From: Acinetobacter larvae
GTDB taxonomy: Bacteria > Pseudomonadota > Gammaproteobacteria > Pseudomonadales > Moraxellaceae
Assembly (NCBI RefSeq): GCF_001704115.1
Contig: NZ_CP016895.1
Span: 2,728,001 to 2,792,000 of the forward strand
Reading direction: 5' to 3'
Length of the DNA: 64,000 nucleotides
Shown here: piece after piece, positions 9,080 through 19,342 of the stretch
How positions within the stretch are numbered: the first letter of the stretch is position 1
How the letters are laid out: each line of letters begins with the position of its first letter
The notes under the pieces: generated by a model
What the model saw: only the letters and a program-made list of their open reading frames with translations
Database searches by the model: none
What the model was told of the DNA's origin: nothing
Made by a program: the position numbers and the translations under genes

Positions 9080-9925
9080 ATGAGCCGCACTGTACCCATT
9101 TCTTTTGAATTTTTCCCGACTAAAACTGATGTTGGGGCTGAAAAATTACGTATCGTTCATCAACAACTACAAAGCTTACAACCAGAATTTTTCTCCGTGA
9201 CCTACGGTGCAGGTGGATCTACCCGTGAGCGCACCTTAGCTGCCATACAAGATTTCAATCAAAAAGGCAGTGCCGTTGCCCCGCACTTATCTTGTATTGG
9301 TGATCATAAAATCCGTATTGCTGAATTATTAGATCTTTATAAGGCTCAAGGCATTGATCGTGTGGTTGCACTACGTGGGGATTTACCTTCAGGACAAGTC
9401 GGTTTGGGCGAACTGCCCTATGCCGAGCATTTGGTACGGTTTATTCGTCAACATAGCGGCGATCATTTTCACATTGAAGTCGCTGCCTACCCAGAGATGC
9501 ACCCGCAAGCACAGAGCTTTGATGCCGATATCCAAAACTTTGTTGCCAAAGTACAAGCTGGAGCCAATGCTGCAATTACCCAATTCTTTTTTAATCCAGA
9601 CGCTTATTTTTACTTTGTCGAACGTGTGCAACAAGCCGGCATAGACATCCCTATCGCGCCAGGGATAATGCCAATCACCAATGCCAGCAATCTTATTCGC
9701 TTCGCAGATGGGACTGGTGCAGAAATTCCACGTTGGATTCGCAAGCAATTACAAGGCTATGGCGATGATAGCCAGAGTATTCGTGCTTTTGGTCACGAGG
9801 TTGTGCTCAAATTATGTGAGCGTTTATTGGCGGGCGGCGCACCTGCACTACATTTTTATACCATGAACCAAAGCCAACCAACGCGCCAGCTGGTGATGGA
9901 TCTTGGTTTAAGCACACCTAACTAA
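9080..9925 (+). CDS. metF: 5,10-methylenetetrahydrofolate reductase
   Basis: MetF, 281 residues, a TIM-barrel FAD enzyme that reduces methylene-THF to methyl-THF for methionine synthesis. The N-terminal SFEFFPTKTD carries the catalytic Glu region. SVTYGAGGSTRERT, ALRGDLP and ITQFFFN are family signatures, and the length is near the usual 290-300. It follows ahcY with a hairpin in between, which fits a methionine/SAM-cycle operon. ATG start with CAGGA upstream. Confidence 0.97.
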   Translation: MSRTVPISFEFFPTKTDVGAEKLRIVHQQLQSLQPEFFSVTYGAGGSTRERTLAAIQDFNQKGSAVAPHLSCIGDHKIRIAELLDLYKAQGIDRVVALRGDLPSGQVGLGELPYAEHLVRFIRQHSGDHFHIEVAAYPEMHPQAQSFDADIQNFVAKVQAGANAAITQFFFNPDAYFYFVERVQQAGIDIPIAPGIMPITNASNLIRFADGTGAEIPRWIRKQLQGYGDDSQSIRAFGHEVVLKLCERLLAGGAPALHFYTMNQSQPTRQLVMDLGLSTPN

Positions 9926-10433
9926 CTTCAAGCTCAAGCTCAAGCTATGGTATTGCTCCCTAAAGCGCCAATACCATAGCAGTTAAATAGAACGCGTATT
10001 CAATATCGCATGCTAAGCATCATGCGGGTCAATCGCTTTTTGCATCCTCGACACTTACTTTTTGCGTCATGCATAGCAAAGGATGTGATTTAACAACGAT
10101 GACCAGCAACTTATATTGTCCGGTATCCTGTTTATTGATCGGTATCCTGTTCTATATTCTGATAGCCCGAGGCAGTCCCGACATTCATCGAATATCCTGA
10201 TAATATTTGCAAGATAAGGCAGCCAAAACTGATTTTTTTTGCTAGTATTTCGAAAATAATTTTAGCAATGCAACCATATGCTTTCGGTGACGTCAATACC
10301 GATTTGTAGCAAAAGTCGCAATACATTTGCTAGAGATTTTAACATGACACGCTTTGCTTTAAGGCTTTAGCCGTTACGGTCATTGACATTCCAAGACACG
10401 TCACGCTTAAATTTTTGTAAATTGAGATATTTT
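9926..10433. other. 508-bp gap with hairpin and short repeats
   Basis: A perfect 12-bp stem GCTATGGTATTG (9944-9955) / CAATACCATAGC (9969-9980) follows metF. It lacks a T tract but is a plausible transcript end. Just before it lies a three-fold repeat of CAAGCT (about 9929-9946). At about 10120-10150 there is a pair of units sharing CGGTATCCTGTT. The remainder has no supported gene. The end is the rsmE leader. Confidence 0.6.
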
Positions 10434-11156
10434 ATGCCACGCTTTTTTATTGCCAGCGATTTAAGTTGTGATCAAACGATAGTCCTGACCGAAACCGTGT
10501 TTAAGCATTGGGTCAAAGTATTACGTGCCGAATGTGGTGATCAGGCCACCTTATTTAATGGACAAGGGGGGGAGTATTTAGCCACCTTAGTTGATATCAA
10601 TAAAAAACAAGCTTCGGTTCGCCTTGAACAATTTACTCCCGACAATCGTACGCCCTATCACCGTGTATGCTTAGGGCAAGTAATGAGTAAAGGCGATCGT
10701 ATGGATTATGCCATACAAAAAGCCACTGAGTTGGGCGTGCATCAAATCCAATTGCTCACATCCGAGCGTTGTGAAATGCGCTTAAAATACGATCGAGATC
10801 AAAAGAAAATAGAGCATTGGCAAGCGATTGCGATTGCGGCTTGTGAACAGTGTGGCATGAATATCGTCCCCGAGATTTTACCACCACTGGCTTTAGCGGA
10901 TTGGCTGGCATCATCATTGCCTAAAGATCGTTTGGTGATGGCGCCGCAGCAACACAATAACCCTCAACTTTCGCAATTATCTCAGGATGTTGCACTGTTA
11001 ATCGGTCCAGAAGGTGGGCTCAGTACTGCTGAAATAGCAGCCGCTCAAGCTCAGGGTTTCCAAGCATGGTCAATAGGCGAACGCATTTTAAGAACAGAAA
11101 CTGCACCAGTTGTCGCTTTATCGATATTACTCCATTATTCAGAGCAAAAATTATAG
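10434..11156 (+). CDS. rsmE: 16S rRNA (uracil-1498-N3)-methyltransferase
   Basis: RsmE, 240 residues, a SPOUT-class SAM methyltransferase acting on 16S rRNA U1498. The protein starts MPRFFIASDL, as in the family. It contains GQVMSKGDRMDYAIQKATEL, LTSERCEMR and the C-terminal trefoil-knot signatures LLIGPEGGLS and GERILRTETAPV. The 10434 ATG was chosen because the frame extends 17 codons further up with no family resemblance. Stands alone. Confidence 0.95.
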   Translation: MPRFFIASDLSCDQTIVLTETVFKHWVKVLRAECGDQATLFNGQGGEYLATLVDINKKQASVRLEQFTPDNRTPYHRVCLGQVMSKGDRMDYAIQKATELGVHQIQLLTSERCEMRLKYDRDQKKIEHWQAIAIAACEQCGMNIVPEILPPLALADWLASSLPKDRLVMAPQQHNNPQLSQLSQDVALLIGPEGGLSTAEIAAAQAQGFQAWSIGERILRTETAPVVALSILLHYSEQKL

Positions 11157-11271
11157 ATAGCATGAATTACATCACAATAACTTATTGCCTTTATCGTTAT
11201 AATTAAGTAATTTAGTTTTAATGATAACTTTTACTTCGATATCAACACTACTGTATTAGGTAGGTCGTCAC

Positions 11272-14160
11272 ATGCTGAAAGCTCATGAAAAGTCCAACTT
11301 TTCGCATCAGATTGCGGTGTTATTGTCTCACCGCACCTTATATCTGTTGCAGCTTTTTATCATATGGCTTGTGCTCAGTATTGGCTATAACCTGATCTTG
11401 TCATTGTTGGGAACAGACTATTTTACCAGCTTTAGTATTATTTACAGTCTATGCAGCACGGTTGTCCTTGGCTTAAGTTTTGCTTATTTGGCAAAAAAAA
11501 CGCCTAAAAATGCAGAGATTCCCCCCTGCCCTCGCGATTCAATCTATGATCAAGGCATTATTATTGTCATTGCCTTAGTACAAGGTTTTTATTACCTTGC
11601 GATGTATAGTTACTATGCCGATGCGATAACACACGTGCATGCTCTGTTTTTATTTTTATGGCGTTTGCCCGAAAACTTACTCTATATTCTGGTTTTAATT
11701 TTACTCAAAGATAAATTACCCGCGCTATTTTTATATTTAATTTTTACTGCAATCGCTATTCTATACCTCATCAGTCAACAGCAGCGCTTGGTATTTGATT
11801 CCTTCGATATCATTTTATTGCTTTGGCTCAGTATGTTATTGCTGGGATGCATATTAAGCTTATTTTTTCTTAAGAGAAATCATAGTCATAGGCAGCCTAC
11901 TCGTATACCATGCGATTTATCATCAGCCCCCAATAGCGTAATACGCAACAATACAACAGCACACGCCACAATAGAAAATATGAAAAAATCAAATAATAAA
12001 CAATCCGATCAAGATAACAGCATATCCGATCCAACACATGGCTGTGCCACCACCGTATTAAGTTGCACCACCTGCATCTACTGTACGCCAACCCAACCTG
12101 TAGACCCCTATACCAGCAATCACTTACGCTTTGCCCATCAAATCGCCAGTATGAATGCTTGGGTTTGGAATATTCAAAAAAGTCATTTTGAAATTAACTC
12201 CAAACCCGGTTTGGCTTTACTCAGCCCAGATAATGAAAAATTCCAACAATTGATTCATCCCGATGACCGCGCGGATTATCGTCATGCCATGAAGCAACAC
12301 TTGCTAGGCAAGACACCTCGTTTTGAAATGATTTATCGCCTACGCTCTGGTGAAGACTGGCATTGGATTCAAGATATTGGTCAAGTAACCCAACGCGATC
12401 AACAAAATAATCCCATTAAAATGATTGGTCTGTTTCGAGATTTTCAACAAGAACAAAATGATCAAGCGCAATTAAAACTAGGCAGTATTATTTTTCATAA
12501 GCTAAAAGAAAGTGTTTTTATTCTAGATCAGCATTTACGTTATCTACAAATCAATAGCTGCTATGAAAAACTACTGGGTCTCGACAAAGAACATGTCGTG
12601 GGACAGTATCTATTTCACTTATGTTCCAAAAATGAATATATTGCCCAACAGCACCATCAGCTTATTATTGAAAAACTTCGACAAGACGGCGAATATGCAG
12701 GTGAAATTACAGAAAAATTAGCGTCTGGAAAAGAATTGGTTTTACGTTTACGCATCAATGCCATTCGTGATGAACAACAACAGATTAGCCATTATGTCGG
12801 TATTATCAGTGACCTCACACAGCAAAAGCAGCAAGAACAACGTGTCCGCTATTTAGAAAATTACGATCTACTCACCAATTTACCCAATCGTTTTTATTTT
12901 AATCTCAAACTCAATCATTATATTAGTAGCACATCTGCCATTCAGCGTTTTGCGCTCATTCGAATTCGAATAGACCGTTTTGGCGTTTATAATGAACTGA
13001 ATAATCAGCTACTCGGTGATGGTCTAATTCAGCTGGTCGCACAACGTTTAAACCATCTATGCCAAAATGTACAGTTACTCGCCTATCTCAATAATGACGA
13101 TTTTGCCATTATCTATGAGCTAGACAATGCGCCAGTTTATATACAACAGTTTTTGGATAAACTATTTGCTGAACTCAAAATCCCCTATCATTTATATGAT
13201 AGCGAGCATATTTTAAACTTCTCTATTGGCGTTGCTTTATACCCAGAGCATGGGCAACATGTCGATGAACTCAACAACAATGCCCAATATGCTTTATATG
13301 AAGCACAACGTATTGGCGGCAATGCTATTCGCTACTATCATAACCATGATCATTTTATTTCCAATGATCAACGCAGCTTAAAATACGACTTACAACAAGT
13401 CCTGATCCGTAATCAGTTGGTGGTTTATTATCAGCCTAAAATCTGTAGCTTAACGCAAAGCCTTTATGGCTTTGAAGCACTGGTCCGTTGGCAGCACCCA
13501 ATACGTGGTTTAATTCCTCCCGCACTGTTTATTCCAATGGCAGAAGAAAGCAGCCTTATTTCAGATATTGGTAAATTTGTTATTTCTGAAAGTTGTAAAC
13601 AGCTGAAACAATGGCGCTTGATGGGTTATAACCAGATTCATATTTCGGTCAATATTGTTGCACAACAAATTTTACGTGGTGAGTTATTAAAGGATATCGA
13701 TAGCGCTTTGGCTGAATATGGTATTGCTGGGGAACAACTTGAATTAGAATTGACCGAGTCGTCATTATTAGATCAATCCGATGCAGTTTTAGAATTACTT
13801 AACAATCTTAAACAACGTGGTATTAATTTTTCTTTAGATGATTTTGGTCGTGGCTATTCTTCATTATCTTATTTAGCGCAGTACCCTATCGACATCCTCA
13901 AAATTGATAAAGCCTTTATTGCTAAAATTGGTCATGCCAAGGACGAAGCCATTGTTGATGCGATTATCGCCATGGGTGATGCCTTAGACATGATTATGGT
14001 TGCTGAAGGCGTGGAAACTGCGGCTCAAGTTGAATATCTCAAATCACGTGGTTGTTATATTTTGCAAGGCTTTTACTTTGCAAAACCCCTCAGCGCAGCT
14101 GAAAGTAGTGCATATTTAAAGCAATTTAAACTAGACAATCAGAATAAGACCAATGGCTAA
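11272..14160 (+). CDS. membrane-anchored PAS-GGDEF-EAL c-di-GMP phosphodiesterase
   Basis: 962 residues. The N-terminal half (1-205) has several hydrophobic segments forming a membrane module. A polar linker carries the cluster C258, C265, C268, C271. Two PAS-like domains follow (about 283-395 and 400-525), then GGDEF (about 530-690) and EAL (about 705-950). The GGDEF motif is degenerate (N607-N-D-D-F611), so cyclase activity is unlikely. The EAL domain is intact: E735 in FEALVRW, ELTES, SLDDFGRGYSS, IDKAF, VAEGVET and QGFYFAKPL. The expected activity is hydrolysis of c-di-GMP, with the PAS and GGDEF parts sensing signals or GTP. Domain calls are firm; the input signal is unknown. Confidence 0.93.
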   Translation: MLKAHEKSNFSHQIAVLLSHRTLYLLQLFIIWLVLSIGYNLILSLLGTDYFTSFSIIYSLCSTVVLGLSFAYLAKKTPKNAEIPPCPRDSIYDQGIIIVIALVQGFYYLAMYSYYADAITHVHALFLFLWRLPENLLYILVLILLKDKLPALFLYLIFTAIAILYLISQQQRLVFDSFDIILLLWLSMLLLGCILSLFFLKRNHSHRQPTRIPCDLSSAPNSVIRNNTTAHATIENMKKSNNKQSDQDNSISDPTHGCATTVLSCTTCIYCTPTQPVDPYTSNHLRFAHQIASMNAWVWNIQKSHFEINSKPGLALLSPDNEKFQQLIHPDDRADYRHAMKQHLLGKTPRFEMIYRLRSGEDWHWIQDIGQVTQRDQQNNPIKMIGLFRDFQQEQNDQAQLKLGSIIFHKLKESVFILDQHLRYLQINSCYEKLLGLDKEHVVGQYLFHLCSKNEYIAQQHHQLIIEKLRQDGEYAGEITEKLASGKELVLRLRINAIRDEQQQISHYVGIISDLTQQKQQEQRVRYLENYDLLTNLPNRFYFNLKLNHYISSTSAIQRFALIRIRIDRFGVYNELNNQLLGDGLIQLVAQRLNHLCQNVQLLAYLNNDDFAIIYELDNAPVYIQQFLDKLFAELKIPYHLYDSEHILNFSIGVALYPEHGQHVDELNNNAQYALYEAQRIGGNAIRYYHNHDHFISNDQRSLKYDLQQVLIRNQLVVYYQPKICSLTQSLYGFEALVRWQHPIRGLIPPALFIPMAEESSLISDIGKFVISESCKQLKQWRLMGYNQIHISVNIVAQQILRGELLKDIDSALAEYGIAGEQLELELTESSLLDQSDAVLELLNNLKQRGINFSLDDFGRGYSSLSYLAQYPIDILKIDKAFIAKIGHAKDEAIVDAIIAMGDALDMIMVAEGVETAAQVEYLKSRGCYILQGFYFAKPLSAAESSAYLKQFKLDNQNKTNG

Positions 14161-14400
14161 TTGTGTTTTTTCATTAAACTAAATTGCGTATAAATAAGCT
14201 AAATTATAATAAATCATTTTTCTAGCTCAAGTTCTGCTGAATTTTTAGAAATCATTAAAACAACAATAAAGCAAATACTATTTTAAAAGTACTTTTTACA
14301 CTGTCCGTACACCAAAACAAGTGATATATTCAAATGATATTTTCTAGTAATTTAGCTAAAGTAACCAGCCAAGCTGGTTGCTGTGATCGACGGGATTTAA

Positions 14401-16671
14401 ATGGACGAACAATCTTTAAAAAAGCAAGCCTTGTATTATCATGAATTTCCCACCCCAGGAAAAATTAGTGTTATTCCCAGTAAACAACTGGTTAACCAAC
14501 ATGACTTGGCTTTAGCCTATTCACCTGGTGTTGCCGCACCATGTTTAGAAATTGAAAAAGACCCAGCTAAAGCAGCACTTTACACCGCCCGTGGTAATCT
14601 TGTTGCGGTAATTAGTAACGGTACTGCAGTATTAGGGCTTGGTAATATTGGCCCACTTGCCTCAAAACCGGTGATGGAAGGTAAAGGCGTTCTATTCAAA
14701 AAGTTTGCGGGTATAGACGTTTTTGACTTAGAAATCGCAGAAAATGATCCAGACAAAATTGTTGATCTTGTTGCCGCATTAGAACCTACTTTTGGCGGGA
14801 TTAACCTCGAAGATATCAAAGCACCAGAATGTTTCTATATCGAACGCAAATTGCGTGAACGTATGAATATTCCGGTATTCCATGATGACCAGCATGGTAC
14901 TTCGATTATTGTCGGTTCAGCATTACTCAATGCGCTCAAACTTAACGGCAAAAAGATTGATGAAATCAAAATTGTTGCCTCAGGTGCTGGTGCAGCTGCA
15001 CTGTCTTGCCTAGATTTACTCTGTGCACTCGGTGTCAAAAAAGAAAATATCATTGTGGCGGACTCGCGCGGTCTGATTACCACTGCGCGTGAAGGTTTAG
15101 ACCAATCTAAATTACGTTATGTGCAAGATATTACTGCAACCCAATTACAAGATGTGATTGCTGGTGCAGACATGTTCTTAGGTTTATCTGCAGCGGGTAT
15201 TTTAACCAAAGAGATGGTTAAACAAATGGCAAATGACCCGATTATCTTTGCACTGGCTAACCCAGATCCAGAGATTTTGCCAGAACATGCACATGAGGTA
15301 CGTCCGGATGTGATTATGGCAACAGGTCGTTCTGACTACCCCAACCAAGTCAATAACGCATTATGCTTCCCTTATATCTTCCGTGGTGCTTTAGATGTCG
15401 GTGCAACCACCATCAATGAAGACATGAAGATTGCCTGTGTACATGCCATTGCGCGTATGGCACATATTGAAGCAGATGCGGCAACATATGGTGAAAAATC
15501 AGCTTCTTTTGGTCGTGATTACCTCATTCCACGCCCACTCGATCAACGCTTGATTTTAGAAATCGCACCAGCGGTTGCCAAAGCGGCAATGGATTCCGGT
15601 GTGGCATCACGTCCAATCGAAGATTTTGCTGCATATCGTCAACGTCTATCAGAGTTTGTCTATAACTCTGCCTTCATCATGAAGCCAATTTTCGCGCAAG
15701 CGAAATCGGCTCCCAAACGTATTGCTTATGCGGAAGGTGAAGACAACCGTGTATTACGTGCAGCACAAATTGCCGTTGATGAAGGTTTGGCACAACCGAT
15801 TTTAGTCGGTCGTACAGCAGTCATCGAAGCCAATATCAAAAAATTGGGCTTACGCTTACAACATGGTGAAAACATTCAAATTGTTGACCAAGAAAACAAC
15901 GCGTTCTATCAAGAATTTTGGGAAGACTACTACCAAATCATGCAGCGTAAAGGTGTAACAACTGAATATGCACAGCGTGAAGCACGTCGTCGTTCTACCT
16001 TGATCGCAGCGATGTTGGTCAAACACGGGCATGCCGATGGTATGTTATGTGGTACGTATTCTAGCTATGACATCCATCTCGACTTTGTCAAAAACATCAT
16101 TGGTCTTAAAGAAGGTCGTAACAACTTCTTTACCCTCAATGCGTTGATGCTACAAGATCGCAATCTATTCATTGCGGATACCTATGTCAATGTAGACCCG
16201 ACTGCAGAACAATTGGCTGAAATGACTATTCTAGCTGCTGAAGAAGTACGTCGCTTTGGCATGACACCGCGTATTGCGCTATTGTCACACTCGAGTTTTG
16301 GTTCTGACCAATACGATCCAAGTGCACAAAAAATGCGTCGTGTCTATGAAATCCTGCATGAAATTGCGCCTGAGCTAGAAGTTGAAGGTGAGATGCATGG
16401 TGATGCAGCATTGGATGAAAATATTCGTCAATTTGCCTTCCCGAATGGTCGTTTCAAAGGTTCAGCCAATCTCTTGATCATGCCAAACCTTGATGCAGCC
16501 AATATCTCATTTAACCTATTAAAATCAACCTCAGGTAATAACGTTACCATTGGACCGATTTTACTCGGTGCGGCCAAGCCTGTGCATATCTTGACACCGA
16601 CTGCAACAACACGTCGTTTGGTGAATATGACTGCTTTAACCGTGGCTGAGATTCAACAAAGTAAAAATTAA
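14401..16671 (+). CDS. maeB: NADP-type malic enzyme with phosphotransacetylase-like C-terminal domain
   Basis: 756 residues, near E. coli MaeB (759). The N-terminal malic domain contains [28 protein letters not shown] and [12 protein letters not shown]. The NAD(P)-binding domain has [23 protein letters not shown] and [13 protein letters not shown]. The C-terminal 330 residues are a phosphate acetyltransferase-like domain ([14 protein letters not shown], ending [12 protein letters not shown]) that in homologues is usually regulatory, not catalytic. It converts malate to pyruvate and CO2 with NADPH production. Monocistronic, with GGGA upstream of the ATG and a terminator immediately after. Confidence 0.97.
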   Translation: MDEQSLKKQALYYHEFPTPGKISVIPSKQLVNQHDLALAYSPGVAAPCLEIEKDPAKAALYTARGNLVAVISNGTAVLGLGNIGPLASKPVMEGKGVLFKKFAGIDVFDLEIAENDPDKIVDLVAALEPTFGGINLEDIKAPECFYIERKLRERMNIPVFHDDQHGTSIIVGSALLNALKLNGKKIDEIKIVASGAGAAALSCLDLLCALGVKKENIIVADSRGLITTAREGLDQSKLRYVQDITATQLQDVIAGADMFLGLSAAGILTKEMVKQMANDPIIFALANPDPEILPEHAHEVRPDVIMATGRSDYPNQVNNALCFPYIFRGALDVGATTINEDMKIACVHAIARMAHIEADAATYGEKSASFGRDYLIPRPLDQRLILEIAPAVAKAAMDSGVASRPIEDFAAYRQRLSEFVYNSAFIMKPIFAQAKSAPKRIAYAEGEDNRVLRAAQIAVDEGLAQPILVGRTAVIEANIKKLGLRLQHGENIQIVDQENNAFYQEFWEDYYQIMQRKGVTTEYAQREARRRSTLIAAMLVKHGHADGMLCGTYSSYDIHLDFVKNIIGLKEGRNNFFTLNALMLQDRNLFIADTYVNVDPTAEQLAEMTILAAEEVRRFGMTPRIALLSHSSFGSDQYDPSAQKMRRVYEILHEIAPELEVEGEMHGDAALDENIRQFAFPNGRFKGSANLLIMPNLDAANISFNLLKSTSGNNVTIGPILLGAAKPVHILTPTATTRRLVNMTALTVAEIQQSKN

Positions 16672-16708
16672 TACATTCGGTGCACCGCACCGCTGTATCT
16701 GACTTGAG

Positions 16709-16755
16709 AAAACCTCTATTCTGTTGCATGATTGCATGTAGATTAGAGGTTTTTT
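16709..16755 (+). terminator. maeB terminator whose 3' arm holds the cca ribosome binding site
   Basis: AAAACCTCTA (16709-16718) pairs perfectly with TAGAGGTTTT (16744-16753) and continues into T. The AGAGG of the 3' arm (16745-16749) is also the only Shine-Dalgarno-like sequence before the cca ATG at 16757. The hairpin could therefore both end maeB transcription and mask cca initiation on read-through RNA. Confidence 0.8.
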
Positions 16756-16756
16756 C

Positions 16757-17998
16757 ATGCAAATTTATTTAGTCGGTGGTGCAGTACGCGACCAATTACT
16801 TGGTCACCCCTATCACGAAAAGGATTATGTGGTTGTCGGCTCCAGCCCAGAACAATTACTCGCCTTAGGCTTCCAAGCTGTAGGTAAAGACTTTCCTGTA
16901 TTTTTACATCCAGAAACCCACGAAGAATATGCGCTCGCCCGTACTGAACGCAAGTCAGGACAAGGTTATCATGGCTTTGAATTTTATACCGCAGCCGATG
17001 TCAGCCTAGAAGATGATTTACAACGCCGTGATCTGACTATCAATGCCATTGCCATGGATGATGCTGGTCATATTTATGATCCCTATCAGGGACAACAAGA
17101 CATTGAAAATAAAATACTCCGTCATGTCTCCCCAGCTTTTGCAGAAGATCCTTTACGGGTATTGCGGGTCGCACGTTTTGCTGCACGTTATGCAGCTTAT
17201 GGCTTTCGTGTTGCCACAGAAACATTAGCACTCATGCAACAGCTTGCTCAATCGGGTGAGCTCAATCATTTAAGTGCAGAACGGGTTTGGAAAGAAACCT
17301 CACGTGCACTCATGGAAGCCCGTGCTGAGGTTTATTTTGAAGTTCTCAGACAATGCGGTGCGCTTAAAGTTTTATTTCCAGAGATTGATGCATTATTTGG
17401 CGTGCCACAACGTGCAGAATATCATCCAGAAATTGACTGTGGCATTCACACCTTAATGTCCTTACAACAAGCCTGCCAAGCCAACTACAGTTTAGAGGTG
17501 CGTTTTGCCGTACTGGTGCATGATCTTGGTAAGGCGCTCACCCCAGCGGAGCAATTGCCTCGTCATATTTTACATGAACAACGTGGTATCGAGCCTGTTA
17601 CCGCTCTCTGTGAGCGTTTAAAAGTGCCAACACAACTCAAACAACTGGCATTGGTGGTCTGTAAAGAACATTTAAAATGTCATCAAATCTATCAATTAAA
17701 AGCAGGTACCATTTGGCGTTTATTACAACGGCTTGATGTATTACGTCGTCCCGAACGTGTCGTCGCTTTTAGTCAGGCCTGTGAATGTGATGCCAAAGGG
17801 CGTTTGCACTTTGAAAATCGCGACTACCCGCAAGCCCAGTTTATCTTAGCCGTCGCAGAGGTCGCTCGCAGCATTAAAGCCCACAGCTTACCCAAAGATT
17901 TAAAACCTGCTGACATCGGCGAGATGCTCATTACACGGCGCATTGAAGCCATTGGACAATATAAAAAGCAAAACCCATCACCACTTGCAGCAGAATAA
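16757..17998 (+). CDS. cca: multifunctional CCA-adding tRNA nucleotidyltransferase
   Basis: 413 residues, matching the long gammaproteobacterial class. The start MQIYLVGGAVRDQLL carries the nucleotidyltransferase GG motif. EKDYVVVG supplies the metal-binding Asp, and LQRRDLTINAIA, DPLRVLRVARFAAR and ERVWKE are the following family motifs. A C-terminal HD domain (VLVHDLGKALTP) gives phosphatase/phosphodiesterase activity in the E. coli enzyme. It builds and repairs the tRNA 3' CCA end. The start codon abuts the maeB terminator. Confidence 0.97.
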   Translation: MQIYLVGGAVRDQLLGHPYHEKDYVVVGSSPEQLLALGFQAVGKDFPVFLHPETHEEYALARTERKSGQGYHGFEFYTAADVSLEDDLQRRDLTINAIAMDDAGHIYDPYQGQQDIENKILRHVSPAFAEDPLRVLRVARFAARYAAYGFRVATETLALMQQLAQSGELNHLSAERVWKETSRALMEARAEVYFEVLRQCGALKVLFPEIDALFGVPQRAEYHPEIDCGIHTLMSLQQACQANYSLEVRFAVLVHDLGKALTPAEQLPRHILHEQRGIEPVTALCERLKVPTQLKQLALVVCKEHLKCHQIYQLKAGTIWRLLQRLDVLRRPERVVAFSQACECDAKGRLHFENRDYPQAQFILAVAEVARSIKAHSLPKDLKPADIGEMLITRRIEAIGQYKKQNPSPLAAE

Positions 17999-18362
17999 CC
18001 CGACCACACCAAGTAACATTCGGTCATTACTTGGTGTACAACCTCCAACATCAACAACTAATTTATTGTTTTTTTTAAATAAATAATTAAAAACTTAATC
18101 ATTCTATTCAATCTGCTACGCGGAAAATCATTCACAACCTGCCCGTCAGCAGACTGTCTTGTTTCTGCGAAATAGTGAGTAGGTTGATGCCATTAAACAG
18201 GTTTTGTGAATGAAAAAGTTTTGCGTCACTTTTTAAAAAGTGACAATACGAGCTCCAAGCATGGGATGAACACCGATAAGACACCGTCGTGAAACTGTAA
18301 AATTAAAGACTTAATCATCGCGCCAATAAATCGTCTTGCTCCTGCGAAGCATTCTCAATGCT
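17999..18362. other. gap between cca and epmA with hairpin, palindrome and decayed repeats
   Basis: A perfect 11-bp stem ACACCAAGTAA (18006-18016) / TTACTTGGTGT (18027-18037) ends the convergent cca/epmA pair. A 20-bp palindrome, GTCACTTTTT followed by its complement, lies at 18225-18244. Two diverged similar segments sit at about 18088-18175 and 18298-18350; both contain AxACTTAATCAT and then GTCTTG-TxCTGCGAA. No gene is seen. Confidence 0.55.
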
Positions 18363-19337
18363 TTAGGAAATTTCAGCAGGAAAGGCAATGACTTGGTCCA
18401 GTTGCGTATAAGCACCAATCACCATTAATAAGCGGTCTATCCCTAATGCAATCCCTGCACAAGATGGCATATGTGGTAATGCTGCAAGTAAGTGATGATC
18501 TATCGGCATTGCCGCTAATCCCCTTGCTTCACGCTGTGCATTATCTTCTGCAAAACGCTCGGCTAAAACCGTCGCATCAATCAGTTCATCATAAGCATTA
18601 GCAAGCTCTAAGCCATTGATATAAAGTTCAAAACGTGCAGCAACCCACTCACCATCTTCATCCTGCCGTACTTTGGCAAGGGATGCCATTTCTGGTGGAA
18701 AATCCCTTAAATAAACTGGTCCTGTACACCCAAGATCAGGTTCAATGCAGTGCGAGAATAACAAGTCGATATACGCCAGCCGATCGTCAGCTAAATCTAT
18801 ATCCAGCGCATTATCGATAGCCAATGCTTTGAGTTGCGCCAAATCTGCTTGTAAAGGATTGATCTTTAAACGCTGTAGAAATGCTTGTTTATAACTGAGC
18901 TGTTGCGGCGCGTGTTGTAATGTAGTGGGCAGAACCGTGTTTAATAAATCTGTCACTTCAGCCATGAGATCATTTAAATCAAAGTGAGGTCGGTACCACT
19001 CCAACATAGTAAATTCGCTATTGTGTTTGCGACCATGTTCATCATTACGAAATACTTTACAGATTTGGTAAATCGCACCACTTCCACTCGCCAGCAAACG
19101 TTTCATGGCAAACTCTGGTGAGGTCTGTAAATAATGCGTCTGACACTTACCGTGTAATTGACGCTGTGCAGCAATGGATTGTAAATGTACATCAGTGACA
19201 GCTGCTTGTGATAAAACAGGTGTCTCAACCTCCAGCACTTGACGTTGCGCAAAAAAATGACGAATTTGACCATACAACTGAGCACGTTGTTGTAAGGCTT
19301 GTAAGGAACAGGTTGGTTGATAATTCAATTGAGTCAT
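18363..19337 (-). CDS. epmA: elongation factor P--(R)-beta-lysine ligase
   Basis: 324 residues, the size of E. coli EpmA (325). It is a class II lysyl-tRNA synthetase-like catalytic core without an anticodon domain. Motifs: VETPVLSQAAVTDVHL (motif 1 region), FRNDEHGRKHNSEFTMLEWY (motif 2) and CAGIALGIDRLLM (motif 3). It attaches beta-lysine to EF-P to support translation of polyproline stretches. The ATG at 19337 has AAGAGAG just upstream and starts 6 bp after the pdxB stop, indicating translational coupling. The frame extends 14 codons further into pdxB but without family resemblance. Confidence 0.95.
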   Translation of the reverse strand: MTQLNYQPTCSLQALQQRAQLYGQIRHFFAQRQVLEVETPVLSQAAVTDVHLQSIAAQRQLHGKCQTHYLQTSPEFAMKRLLASGSGAIYQICKVFRNDEHGRKHNSEFTMLEWYRPHFDLNDLMAEVTDLLNTVLPTTLQHAPQQLSYKQAFLQRLKINPLQADLAQLKALAIDNALDIDLADDRLAYIDLLFSHCIEPDLGCTGPVYLRDFPPEMASLAKVRQDEDGEWVAARFELYINGLELANAYDELIDATVLAERFAEDNAQREARGLAAMPIDHHLLAALPHMPSCAGIALGIDRLLMVIGAYTQLDQVIAFPAEIS

Positions 19338-19342
19338 CTCTC

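Noticed and set aside
10132-10326. 64-codon minus-strand frame in the metF-rsmE gap
   Set aside because: Low-quality composition, crosses a short duplication, no ribosome binding site.
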